Both the position numbers and the translations under genes were made by a program. A stretch of DNA of 64,000 nt, taken from assembly GCF_009905375.1 (NCBI RefSeq), contig NC_133653.1:95840609-95904608 (forward strand), given 5' to 3'. Numbering within the stretch: the first letter of the stretch is position 1; every line of letters begins with the position of its first letter. This stretch comes from Apium graveolens. Lineage: Eukaryota; Streptophyta; Magnoliopsida; Apiales; Apiaceae. Below the pieces are notes generated by a model. It was not told the DNA's origin, searched no databases, and worked only from the letters and a program-made list of their open reading frames with translations. Positions 23,714 to 34,852 of this stretch are shown here, piece by piece.

Positions 23714-23721
23714 TTTATATA
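23714..23721 (-). promoter_or_regulatory. TATA box upstream of element D small ORF
   Basis: TATATAAA on the - strand in CCTATATAAA context, conserved in sequence and spacing with E (15374-15381). Confidence 0.55.
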
Positions 23722-25051
23722 GGCAAGAGAATGCCAGGAGACGCGAAGATATTTAATGCTGACAGATAGAGTTAAGTCTACCTCGTCTCCCTAGACTTGA
23801 AAAAGAATAACAGTCATTTGAAAAGGAATGTGCACATGTAACAAGAGTGAACTGTTCAAGGACGAGTGCCATTAGTCCTAACCATAGACTATTAATCTTC
23901 CACTTCAACATATTCTAAATTAATCTGAGACTGTTACCAAATTTTACTCACAGATAAGTCAAGTAAAGGGTTAGACTGAAAAATCAGAACTTAGACCTAT
24001 ACCAGAACTTAACAGTCATCAGAACATAATGTCTTAACTCGAACAAGGAATATCTATCTTAGTAAGTTTTCATACAAGTTCTGAGTTATAGTCTTCAGAA
24101 CTTAATCATCAGAACAGATAACTAGAACGTGTCCTCAGAATTTGTGCAAGGTGACACAATGACTGTTTGTCTAAAAGAACATAGACCACCACAAAAATTT
24201 CATCATTCATATGGAGTGATTTGTGTGTGCATTAAGCTAAATAACTAATAAAGAGTAAAGTCTGATTTACTTCAGTACATCTTAGAGATAAGTCATAATT
24301 AAAATTTTGCTAAAGAGCTGTCATTATCCTGAAACCTACTGATAAATAAGTTCATGCATGAGTCCACCTCAACTGTTTTTGTGCTAATTTTATGCATCTT
24401 TTTAAATTCTATTTTACAGTGGCTTCTCAGTGTAAGTGAGTTACGACTGCTTATCAGAATTTATGCTATTATCAGAGTATTTCTCCAGTAATCATAGAGT
24501 GTGAAAAGTCACCAAGAAAATATTGTGCTTTTCTAATGCATATTTACTTAATACCAGCTATGCACTTGGGTCGTCCCATTCACATTTTTACTCTAGATCT
24601 CAAAGGAGTACCTGATATTATTCTTTGATTCTTTTTCTTCTTCTTTTGATAAGTGAGGTTTATCAGCACTTAGTACATTCAGCAGTTTTACTAGAATCAG
24701 AACTTAAACAGATGAGTAGCAGTATTCTAATTTGGGACTTAGTAATAAGATAAATAAAGTAAACTAAACTAAGCTCAAGTATCAGAATTTGCTTGTGTCA
24801 TGAGATTTCCACATAAATAATTACTTCTTTCATGGGATCATTTGTTTATTGAAGACTAGTAGGTTAGTATCTAGCACAATTATCCTCATAGGATTGAATG
24901 ATTACTTAAACAGATATATCACTTATTAGAGTTAAGAGATATATATCAGACAACAGTCAGTACTTAAAAACATTTATCAATTAAGCACAGAATACACAAA
25001 GAGATTAATTCTGTAAATACTGATCATAAAGTCTGATAACATAGAACAAGT
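23722..25051 (-). other. Element D pol-small ORF spacer, noncoding
   Basis: About 1.3 kb with no gene, parallel to E 15382-16731. Rich in TCAGAACTTA-type motifs (near 23983, 24003, 24103, 24462, 24695, 24781). Confidence 0.65.
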
Positions 25052-28000
25052 TTAAGCAGATTTAGAGAAAGAACCTGAAATCATTCCAAGTTCATTTACC
25101 AATCTTGTAAAGGTAGCTTCACACAGTGGTTTTGTGAAGATATCTGCTACTTGTTGATCTGTGGGAACAAAATGCAATTCCACTGTACCTTCATCCACAT
25201 GTTCCCTGATGAAATGGTACCTGATGCTGATGTGCTTTGTCATAGAGTGTTGAACTGGATTACCTGTCATAGCAATAACACTTTGATTATCACAGTAAAT
25301 AGGGATTTTGAAATATGTTAACCCATAATCCAGTAACTGATTCTTCATCCAAAGAATCTGTGCACAACAGCTTCCTGCAGCAATATACTCTGCTTCTGCA
25401 GTTGATGTGGAAATTGACTTTTGTTTCTTGCTATACCAAGAAACCAATCTGCCTCCAAGAAATTGGCAGCTTCCACTTGTGCTTTTCCTGTCAATTTTGC
25501 AACCTGCAAAATCTGCATCTGAGTAACCTATTAATTTAAAATCTGATTCTCTAGGATACCATAATCCTAGATCAGCTGTTCCTTTAAGATACTTAAAGAT
25601 TCTTTTTATAGCTGTTAAGTGAGGTTCTCTTGGATCTGCTTGAAATCTTTCACAAAGACAGGTAGCAAACATGATATCTGGTCTACTAGCAGTTAGATAG
25701 AGAAGTGAGCCAATCATACCTCTGTAATCAGTAATATCTACTGAATTACCAGTATCCTTATCCAGTTTTGTTGCAGTGGCCATGGGAGTGGATGCACTTG
25801 AACAGTCTTGCATTCCAAATTTCTTCAGCAAGTTTCTGGTGTACTTAGATTGACAAATAAAAGTGCCTTATTCACTCTGCTTGACTTGAAGGCCCAGAAA
25901 ATAACTAAGTTCTCCCATCATACTCATCTGATATCTTGACTGCATTAGTTTGGCAAACTTTTTGCAAAGTTTGTCATGTGGAGACCCAAAAATGATATCA
26001 TCAACATAAATTTGGACCAAAAGTAAGTCCTTGCCATGGTTGAGATAGAACAGTGTTTTGTCAATAGTTCCTCTGTTGAATCCACTTTCCAGAAGAAACT
26101 GAGCTAAAGTCTCATACCATGCTCTAGGAGCTTGCTTAAGTCCATAAAGTGCTTTATCAAGCCTGTAGACATAATCTGTATGTTTGGAATCTACAAAGCC
26201 TGGAGGTTGTTCAACATATACTTCCTCCTCCAATTCTCCATTGAGAAAACCACTTTTCACATCCATTTGAAAGACAGTAAACTTTTTGTGAGCAGCATAA
26301 GCCATGAATATCCTTATGGCTTCTAACCTAGCAACTGGCGCAAATGTTTCATCATAGTCAATTCCCTCCTGTTGAGAATATCCTTTTTCAACCAGCCTTG
26401 CCTTGTTCCTTACAATTATGCCATCACTGTCAGTTTTGTTTCTGAATACCCATTTTGTACCAACAATAGATCTATTCTTAGGTCTTGGCACTAAGGTCCA
26501 GACTTTGTTTCTTTCAAATTCATTCAACTCTTCCTGCATTGCTTGCACCCAATCAGCATCTTGAAGAGCTTCTTCCACTTTCTTTGGCTCAGACTGAGAG
26601 AGAAAAGAATTGTAAAGACATTCATTAGAAGTACCTGTTCTAGTTCTAACACCTGCATCAGGATTTCCAATTATCAAATCAGGTGTATGTGATTTTGTCC
26701 ACTTCCTTGCAGATGGAAGGTTTTCTCTAGAACTGGATGCTCCCCCATGATTCATGCTGTCTTCGTTTTCATTTTCTGATGCTCCCCCTGAAACTATGCT
26801 CTCTGAGTTGGATCCTTCAGCATTTAGATTTTCAGCACTGTCAGTACTTGGCTTATCAGAACTTGACGAATCAGAACTTGAAGAGCCAGATGTATGTTCT
26901 GATGCTTCTTGAGATGTGATAATATCTTGAGTATGCTCCCCCTGCATTGGTGCATCTTCCTTTGACGTAGTCACCACAGTTTCAATAACATCAGAGTTTA
27001 ATCCATCAGAGTTTACAGTATCAGGACTTAGACTGTCAGGACTTAAGGTATCAGAATATGAATCTTCATTTTCAAATCTCAGCTGATCATGATCAATGCA
27101 ATCTTCAAGTCCAGTGATCTTCTTTTCATCAAAAGAGACATTGATAGATTCCATGACCACTTTTGTTCTCAAATTATAGACTCTGAAGGCTTTTGTGGAA
27201 AGTGGATATCCAACAAAGATTCCCTCATCAGCTTTTAGATCAAACTTGGATAGCTGTTCAGGATGAGTCTTGAGAACAAAACACTTACATCCAAATACAT
27301 GAAAGTATTTCAGATTTGGCTTCTTGTTCTTCACCATCTCATATGGTGTTTTTCCATGCTTGTTAATGAGTGTTGCATTTTGAGTAAAACAAGCAGTCTG
27401 CACAGCTTCAGCCCAGAAATAGGTTGGAAGCTTTGCTTCTTCAAGCATTGTTCGTGCAGCTTCAATGAGAGTTCTATTCTTCCTTTCAACAACTCCATTT
27501 TGCTGTGGAGTTCCAGGAGCAGAAAATTCCTGCTTTATTCCATGATTTTTGCAGAACTCTTCCATTATCAGATTCTAGAATTCAGTGCCATTATCACTCC
27601 TCAAAATTTTCACAGAATCTTTGATCAATTTATCCAGATGTTTGACATGATCAATCAGGATAGATGCAGTTTCACTTTTTGTGTGCAAGAAATACACCCA
27701 TGTGTATCTGGTGAACTCATCTACTATGACCAACGCATATTTCTTCTTTGCAATAGACATGACATTCACTGGACCAAATAGATCAACATGAAGTAGATAA
27801 TAAGGCTCAAGAATTGATGATTCAGTCTTGCTCTTGAATGAAGATTTTCTTTGTTTGGCCTTCTGACATGAGTCACAAAGACCATCAGGAGCAAACACTG
27901 ATTTTGGCAGTCCTCTCACAAGATCTTTCTTGATCAGTTCATTTATCTTGTTGAAGTTTAAATGAGAGAGTTTCTTGTGCCAATTCCAGCTTTCTTCAAT

Positions 28001-28402
28001 TGAGGCTCTACTCACTAAACAGATTGCAGAACCATCAGAACTTGTTGAAAGCTTAGCTTCATAAATGTTACCACGCCTGAATCCCTTCAGAACAACTTTT
28101 CCTTTAGATTTACTAACTATTTCACAATGTTCTGCAAAGAAATCAACATGATAACCTCTGTCATAGATTTGACTTATACTCAGTAAGTTATGTTTAAGTC
28201 CTGAGACCAGAGCTACATCTTTAATGATGACATTCCCAAGATTGATATTGCCATATCCCAAAGTTTTTCCAATGTTGCCATCTCCATAAGAAACACTTGG
28301 GCCAGCTTTCTCCACAAAGTCTGATAGCAGGGCCTTATTTCCAGTCATATGTCCTGAACATCCACTGTCCAGAACTAAAATATTTTTCCTGTTGCCCTGC
28401 AA
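25052..28402 (-). pseudogene. Element D pol: protease, integrase, reverse transcriptase, RNase H
   Basis: One frame of about 1117 codons with two nonsense codons: AAG to TAG at 27575-27577 (after SDNGTEF) and GAA to TAA at 25868-25870. Order: protease DSGCSGHMTG near the start; integrase with zinc region H...H...CDSCQ, core acids in DLFGPV, SDNG and the ERKNRTLIE block; integrase tail with EGIFVGYP; Ser/Asp-rich linker with repeated SSD; RT with [10 protein letters not shown] and YVDD (near 26000); RNase H with GYSDADFAG and [10 protein letters not shown]. The order integrase-RT defines Copia. The gag frame is the same, separated by two stops and a short gap. Confidence 0.9.
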
Positions 28403-28414
28403 TCAAAAAGACCA

Positions 28415-30750
28415 CTAATTATTAGTTTTAAGGACCCAGACTTTCTTGGATCCTTTGGCCTTTTTAGGTTTGTTAATATTTGCAGCGGATTTAGCATCAG
28501 ATTTTATGTTAACAGTTTTCTTATCAGAACTTATACTACCAGACTTTGAATCAGAACTTACACTAGAAGGAACAACAGAAACTTTCTTTAAAGAAGGTTT
28601 TATTTGATAATAATCATAGTACAAACTATGATATTCCTTACAAGTATACATGGAATGCCATAAACTACCACAATGAAAACAAGGATTTTGTGGTTTGTAT
28701 CTAATAGACTGACTCTTAACTCCTGATTTTGAAGATAAGGAGTTAATATTCTTATTCTTCCTGCAAAAAGAAGCCAGATGGTTAGAACTTCCACAGTTAT
28801 GACATGCTTTCCTAGGAGCATCAGGAACAGATTTATAGTTATTGCTTTTATTCACACCTTCCTTTCCATTCCTGTTTTTCCTAGGTGATTTTACCTTGTT
28901 TGCATTCTTAACATCTTTCAGCTTATGCTTAAGCTGCTTCTTTGTCATTAAGCCTATGTTAACTTCAGCTGTCTTTTCCTGTTTTAGTTTGTCAGAAGCT
29001 AATTCCTTTTTAACTTCTGATTTCTCATTTTCAGATTTTTCAGTTACAAACTTAACAGGTTTTAACTTCGGCTTTTGCTTATCAACAGGCTTAATTTCTA
29101 CAGTTCCTTTTTCATTTTTATTTTCTCCATAACCTAAGCCCTCTTTCCAGTTTCCACTGCTTAGCAAATTTTGAGTTGTTTTGCCAGAGTTAGTCCAAGT
29201 CCTAATAATCTCTCTCTCCTTTTCTAACTCAGTTTTTAGAGATTCATTCATTTTTAGCACTTCATCCCTAACATAAAAAGCATCATCTCTATCCTTCTGA
29301 GTTTGATGGAACATGACTAACTCTTTTTCTAAGAAATCATTTCTTTTCCTTAAAGCAAGATTTTCAGAAGTTAATCTTTCACATGTTAAAGTTTGATCTC
29401 TATAACTAACAAACATGGTTTTAAGATATCTTCTCAACTCATTAATATCATCAGTATGAAAAGCATAAGTAGTCTGAGGTACCTTTGTTTCAGCAGCTTC
29501 AGAATTGCTCTCAGAACTTGATTTATCAGCATTTGCCATCAATGCATAGTTCTCCTCACTTTCAGAGTCTGAGGTGTCTGTCCAGCTTTTCTGCTTTGTG
29601 ACAAGAGCTTTGCCTTTGTCACTCTTGGTCTTCTTGCAATCAGGAGATATGTGGCCTTTCTCACCACAATTATAACATTTAACATTGGCGTAATCTCCTC
29701 TGTCAGACTTTCCTCCTCTTCCTTCAGATCTTCTGAAATTCTTCTTATCAGAACTTATGCCTTTCCTGGAAAACTTCTTTCCCTTCCTGAACTTCCTGTA
29801 TGAATCTTTGTGATTCCTTTCACCATAAGAGCACACAGCTTCATCATCTCCTCATCAGCATCAGTTTCAGGCAAGCTTTCAGAATCTGAGTCATCATCAC
29901 TCTCAGAACTTGATGACTCAGTATCAGACTTTATGAAAAGAGCTTTACCCTTGTCTTTCTTTGAGGAAGGTGCTTTGGGGGATTCCTCTTCAGCCTTGAA
30001 AGCAACTGTCCTTGACTTTCCTCATTTCCTCTTGCTTCTTTGTTCCATCTCAAGTTCATGAGTCTTGAGCATTCCATAGATTTCATCAAGAGTTGTTTCA
30101 TCAAGATTGTAGTTGTCTCTTATTGTTGTTGCCTTCAAATCCCAGCATTCAGGAAGAGCTAACAGGAATTTTAGGTTGGTATCTTCAAGATCATACTTTT
30201 TATCAACCAATGACAAATCATTCAAAAGTTTGACAAATCTATCATATAAATCATTCAATGACTCATTAGATTTTGAGTCAAAATGTTCATACTCTTGAGT
30301 GAGTATTGTCTTCCTGTTCTTCTTAACTGTTTCAGTTCCTTGACACCTTGTCTCCAGTGCATCCCATATCTCCTTGGCAGTCTTGCAGTTGATTACCCTG
30401 TTTGATATTACATTATCAATGGCACTATGCAGTAAGTGTCGTACCTTGGCATCCTTAGCAATAGATGCTATATCTTCAGCAGTGTAATCACTCTTTTCCT
30501 TTGGTACAGTCTTTGCTGCTTCACCTGCAACTATAACAGCGAGCTTGGTAGGTTTGTGAGGCCCTTCCTTGATTCTATCAAGGTATTCTGGATCTGTTGC
30601 TTCCAGAAACATGGTCATCCTTACCTTCCATATGGGATATTCAGATGGTCTCAATATGGGAACTCTGATAGTCTCATATCGACTCTGAATTGATGTTTTT
30701 GATGATTCCTCAGTTTTGGTAGGCTTAGTTGGAGTTTCTGTGTCAGACAT
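28415..30750 (-). pseudogene. Element D gag (nucleocapsid with three zinc knuckles)
   Basis: Likely start MSDTETPTKPTK at 30750. The capsid-like region (ILRPSEYPIWKVRM ... LLALPECWDLKATT) is followed by a Ser/Asp-rich linker and three CX2CX4HX4C knuckles: CYNCGEKGHISPDC, CHNCGSSNHLASFC and CFHCGSLWHSMYTC. A charged coiled-coil-like segment lies between the first and second. Two lesions by comparison with E: GGA to TGA at 30022-30024 and a 1-nt deletion near 29800. It ends at WVLKTNN with TAG and TGA just before the protease frame. The large gag with extra knuckles is typical of Sireviruses. Confidence 0.87.
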
Positions 30751-30791
30751 GATTGTGTTTGGATCTTTAACTGTATGTGTGTTAACAGAAG

Positions 30792-30803
30792 GCTCTGATA
30801 CCA
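30792..30803 (-). other. Element D primer binding site
   Basis: TGGTATCAGAGC on the - strand, two bases inside the 5' LTR, complementary to the 3' end of initiator tRNA-Met as in most plant Copia elements. Confidence 0.9.
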
Positions 30804-30805
30804 CT

Positions 30806-31419
30806 TGTTAGGTCACACTTTCACTGTAGAGGGGGTGAATACAGTGTTTATTACAATCAAATCAAACTTCAAGAACTTATGTAACAGAAAACAAACTTTA
30901 TTGAAACAATAAACTCTGTTACAATCTAGAACTGTTATCTCTCAGTGATGAACAAAATATCACGAGAGCTGCTAGGGTTACAGTAAAATAATATTCCCGA
31001 TAATGATAACACTTATAGTGTAAACCCTATGTCTGTGTTTATATATTACACAGTTACAAGATAATCGCTAATTGATATGGAATATAATTCTGCTTCCTAA
31101 TATATATCAATCAGATATCTTTTATTCCAAGTATTTCATTCTTTATGGAATTCCTTCTTCATGCATATCTCTTCTTATGTTTATCTTGATCTTCTTAACT
31201 TTAATCAGCTACTGTCCTTATCTGATCGTCCTTCAGCACTTAAGTTCTGATATCTATCTCCTGATGCTTATCTCCTGATAACATAAGTACTGATATCCCT
31301 TAAGTCCTGTCGTCCAGTATAAGTACTGATCAGTTAAGTACTGATTTGTCCTGTTCAAATAAGATCTGAAATCTAAACATAAAACATATTAGCCATGACA
31401 TTATCAAATATATCTAACA
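30806..31419 (-). repeat. Element D 5' LTR
   Basis: 614 bp, nearly identical to 18135-18748. TATA box TATATAAA on the - strand at 31038-31045. Confidence 0.93.
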
Positions 31420-31424
31420 CCACT
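31420..31424. repeat. Target site duplication of element D, right copy (CCACT)
   Basis: Pairs with CTACT at 18130-18134; E RT reading resumes immediately after. Confidence 0.8.
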
Positions 31425-32695
31425 TTGTACCAACAACAGATCTATTCTTTGGTCTTGGCACTAGGGTCCAAACTTTGTTTCTTTCAAATTTATTTAACTC
31501 TTCCTGCATTGCTTGCACCCAATCAGCATCTTGAAGAGCTTCTTTCACTTTCTTTGGCTTAGTCTGAGAGAGAAAAGAATTGTAAAGACATTCATTTGAA
31601 GTACATGTTCTAGTTCTGACACCTGCATCAGGATTTCCAATTATCAAATCAGGTGTTTATGATTTTGTCCACTTCCTTGCAGATGGAAGGTTTTCTCTAG
31701 AACTGGATGCTCCCCCGTGATCCATGCTGTCTTCATTTTCATTTTCTGATGCTCCCTCTGAAACTATGCTCTCTGAGTTGGATTCTTCAGAATTTAGATT
31801 TTCAGCACTATCAGAACTTGGCTTATCAGAACTTGATGAATCAGAACTTGAAGAGCCAGATGTATGTTCTGATGTTTCTTGAGATGTGGTAAGATCTTGA
31901 GTATGCTCCCCCTGCATAGGTGCATCTTCCTTTGACGTAGTCACCACAGTTTCAATAACATCAGAGTTAAATCCATCAGAGTTTACAGTATCAGGACTTA
32001 GACTGTCAGGATTTTCAATATCAGAATTTGAGTCTTCATTTTCAAATCTCAGCTGATCATGGTCAATGAAATCTTCAAGACCAGTAATCTTCTTGTCATC
32101 AAAAGAGACATTGATAGATTCCATGACCACTTTTGTTCTCAAATTATAGACTCTGAAGGCTTTTGTGGAAAGTGGATATCCAACAAAGATTCCTTCATCA
32201 GCTTTTAGATCAAACTTGGATAACTGTTCAGGATGAGTCTTGAGAACAAAACACTTGCATCCAAATACATGAAAGTACTTCAGATTTGGCTTCTTTTTCT
32301 TCACCAGCTCATATGGTGTTTTTCCATGCTTGTTAATGAGTGTTGCATTTTGAGTAAAACAAGGAGTCTGCACAGCTTCAGCCCAGAAATAGGTTGGAAG
32401 CTTTGCTTCTTCAAGCATTGTACGTGCAGCTTCAATGAGAGTTCTATTCTTCCTTTCAACAACTCCATTTTGCTGTGGAGTTCCAGGAGTAGAAAATTCC
32501 TGCTTTATTCCATAGTTTTTGCAGAACTCTTTCATTATCAAATTCTTGAACTCAGTGCCATTATCACTCCTTAAGATTTTCACAGAATCTTTTACCAATT
32601 TATCCAGATGTTTGACATGATCAATCAAGATAGATGCAGTTTCACTTTTTGTGTGCAAGAAATACACCCATGTGTATCTGGTGAACTCATCCACT

Positions 32696-32700
32696 ATGAC
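32696..32700. repeat. Target site duplication of element F, left copy (ATGAC)
   Basis: ATGAC here and at 43437-43441; joining them restores the integrase reading seen in D. Confidence 0.92.
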
Positions 32701-33270
32701 TGTTGCGGATAAAAAACTAAGGTTATTACTTGCTGTATTTAATACTAAGATTCGGGAGCTCAAGGCCTTTAATGGCTGCTCTCGTGTTTCGTGACTCAAT
32801 CTGCCTTTACGAGATGCCATTGTATCTCTGTGAATTAGAGAATCAAGCCAAAAAACGTAGTTCTGATTGGTGGGGGTGAGACCCCTTATATAGATGTTGG
32901 GAGTCCTTGAATTGGACTTGGTATAGGAGACTTGGTGGGCAAGTCTCATAATTAGAATGGACTTTGGAGTCCTAGGTAGTAGGAAACTGATTCCTTATCC
33001 TTTTAGGTCCCCTTGAGGCTAATCTCCAAGGATTTATATCCTTATCGGGACTCTTTTCAACATCTGATTTGTCCCTTATTAATTAATTACGAAATTAATT
33101 AATAATCAGGGCTTTTGGGCCTTTTTTATTCCATCAGGCCGGATCTGGTCCATCAGGCTTAACCTTTCTGGTCTGAGTATCATATATCTTTTTATTGGGC
33201 CTAGCGGCCCACAGTTTGTACAATTAATGCAGTATTTAATTATACAATCATAATTTATTTATCCCTATCA
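32701..33270 (-). repeat. Element F 3' LTR
   Basis: 570 bp, TGTTGCGG...CCTATCA as written on the + strand; equal in length to 42867-43436. Confidence 0.92.
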
Positions 33271-33288
33271 TTTGCCCCCCAACTTTTG
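33271..33288 (-). other. Element F polypurine tract
   Basis: Reads AAAGTTGGGGGGCAAA on the - strand, adjacent to the 3' LTR. Confidence 0.8.
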
Positions 33289-33401
33289 GGAAACATTGAT
33301 TAGGTTTCGCAGAAGTTAAGTCTATTTGTTCCCTTACAGGATTTCATTTTTTCGTAAAGTGTGGAGCGACCTACACATTTACAATGATTTTTCCTTTTAT
33401 T

Positions 33402-33640
33402 CAGGAATTATCTTAATTTTCAGGAATTTTTCCCTTATTTCCGGGATTTTTCCCTAATTTTCTGGGATTTTTCCCTAATTTTCTGGAATTTTTCCCTAAT
33501 TTTCTGGGATTTTCCCTAATTTTCTGGGATTTTTCCCTAATTTTCTGGGATTTTTCCTTATTTTTCTGGGATTTTCCCTAATTTTCTGGGATTTTTCCTT
33601 ATTTTCTGGAATTTTCCCTATTTTCTGGATTCTTCAAATT
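33402..33640. repeat. Tandem array of about 20-bp units in element F
   Basis: About a dozen units of the type CTGGGATTTTTCCCTAATTT, with small length changes. Each unit has the inverted half-sites GGGA...TCCC. Noncoding; it lies between the 3' LTR and the palindrome array. Confidence 0.85.
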
Positions 33641-33651
33641 TCCAGCCCTTT

Positions 33652-34290
33652 TTTCGACCAGGATCCTAGTCGAAATTTCGACCTAGATCCTAGTCGAAAA
33701 TAGGGGCCAGCCTTGTCATCCTGGTCGAAGGAATTCGACTAGGATCCACGACCTGGAATTCGACCAGGATCCTAGTCGAATTTTCGACCTGGATCTAGGA
33801 CCTGGAATTCGACCAGGATCCTAGTCGAAAATTCGACCTGGATCGAGGTCGAAAATTCCACCCCCTATTTTTTTTTTTTAGCTTCTTGTCATGAGCCTAT
33901 CGACTAGGATTTCGACTAGGATTCTAGTCGATATTTCGACCTGAATCCTGTTCGAAAATTCCTTGATTTTCTTGTTTCCTGGTCGAAGGTTTTCGACTAG
34001 GATCCACGACCTGGAATTCGACCAGGATCCTAGTCGAACTTCAACCTGGGTTTTTAATCCCCATTTTTTGAAAGATGCTTGGTTTATTCGACCTCATTCC
34101 TGGTCGAAGCTTCGACCTCAATTCAGTCCCGTTATTCCAGCTATTTTCGGGTATCTGCTCGAAAGATTTCGGGCAGGATTCACGACCTAGAATTCGACCT
34201 GGATTCTGGTCTTTTTTACCCGTTATTTTCGGGTGTCTGCTCGAAAGATTTCGGGCAGGATTTACGACCTGGATTTCGACCTGGTTCCTG
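33652..34290. repeat. Array of near-palindromic TCGACCAGGATCCTAGTCGA motifs
   Basis: At least eight full or partial copies (for example near 33654, 33679, 33735, 33761, 33785, 33810, 33834, 33915, 34018). The consensus is close to its own reverse complement with GGATCC at the centre. Copies toward 34290 are more degenerate (TCGACCT...GGTC). The array lies upstream of the antisense gene. Confidence 0.8.
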
Positions 34291-34356
34291 GTCTTCCACT
34301 AGCCTTCTTTATTTAGCTTTAATTTAGGGTATTGTATTTTCCAAATCCTAATTGGA

Positions 34357-34600
34357 TTTGGGCCTGGCCTTTTTGTTGGGCCCTATAAAATTTTACTGAG
34401 CTTCTATTATTGGGCTTTTCAAATCTCATTGGGCCTCTTTTATTGGGCCTTTCAAATCTTATTGGGCCTCTTTATTGGGCTTTATCAAATATTGCTGGGC
34501 TTAACACACCCTGTTTAGAATGCCCTAGAATTCCTAGGTATATTCTAGAATATTCTTTTTTCCGGGCCTCTTCTTATGGGCCTTTGTTCTTAATGGGCTT
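34357..34600 (+). promoter_or_regulatory. Cluster of TGGGCC/TGGGCT motifs upstream of antisense gene
   Basis: Ten TGGGCY motifs in about 240 bp, all on the + strand, ending about 30 bp before a TATA box. TGGGCY is the plant 'site II' element bound by TCP factors. The array suggests a strong host-type promoter for the antisense gene. Confidence 0.6.
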
Positions 34601-34627
34601 TTTGTCCCTTCAACTTCTTTTTCCTCC

Positions 34628-34635
34628 TATATAAA
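34628..34635 (+). promoter_or_regulatory. TATA box of element F antisense gene
   Basis: CCTATATAAAGG context; transcription would start near 34660 and run through a 5' UTR with a candidate intron (about 34755-34852, ending TTTTTTCAG) directly before the ATG. Confidence 0.65.
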
Positions 34636-34852
34636 GGAATGAGGAAAGGCTATTACTCATCACTTTCTCATTTCTTAGTTTTCTTCTTTATCCTCCTGCT
34701 AAGATTCTCAGAGCAATAACAGCAAGTCGGAGCTCAAAGCCTTTTTCAGGAGTGCTTCTTTAGGTAAGATTCCTCCCTTTGCTTTTCGTGTCTATTTTTC
34801 CATTGTGTGCCATTTTAAGATAGCCTATTTACGTGCCTCATACTTTTTTCAG

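Larger units (their letters stand above)
18135..31419 (-). mobile_element. Element D: near-complete Sirevirus-type Copia element (13.3 kb)
   Basis: It has equal 614-bp LTRs differing at about four positions, a PBS, gag, protease, integrase, RT, RNase H, spacer with a small ORF, a 1.2-kcodon aORF and a polypurine tract, all on the - strand. It is inserted in the RT of E, a member of the same family. Coding damage is limited: a stop and a 1-nt deletion in gag, two stops in pol and three in aORF. The low LTR difference makes it the youngest insertion in the window. Confidence 0.93.
31420..32700 (-). pseudogene. Element E pol middle part: integrase core and tail, RT N-terminus
   Basis: Reads VDEFTRYTWVYFLHTK (integrase core) through SDNGTEF and ERKNRTLIE, the tail EGIFVGYP, the SSD-rich linker, and the start of RT ([12 protein letters not shown]). 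An in-frame TAA at 31657-31659 replaces the His codon seen in D. The upstream end is cut at 32700 by element F, the downstream end by element D. The residues that precede it in the open frame (up to 32949) come from the F LTR. Confidence 0.88.

Noticed and set aside
31657..32949. Long open frame as a single gene
   Set aside because: Residues encoded above 32700 come from the F LTR; the same peptide appears at 42594-42965 from the other LTR. Only the part below 32701 is integrase.
33402..33640. CRISPR-like array
   Set aside because: Units are adjacent with no unique spacers, and this is plant DNA.
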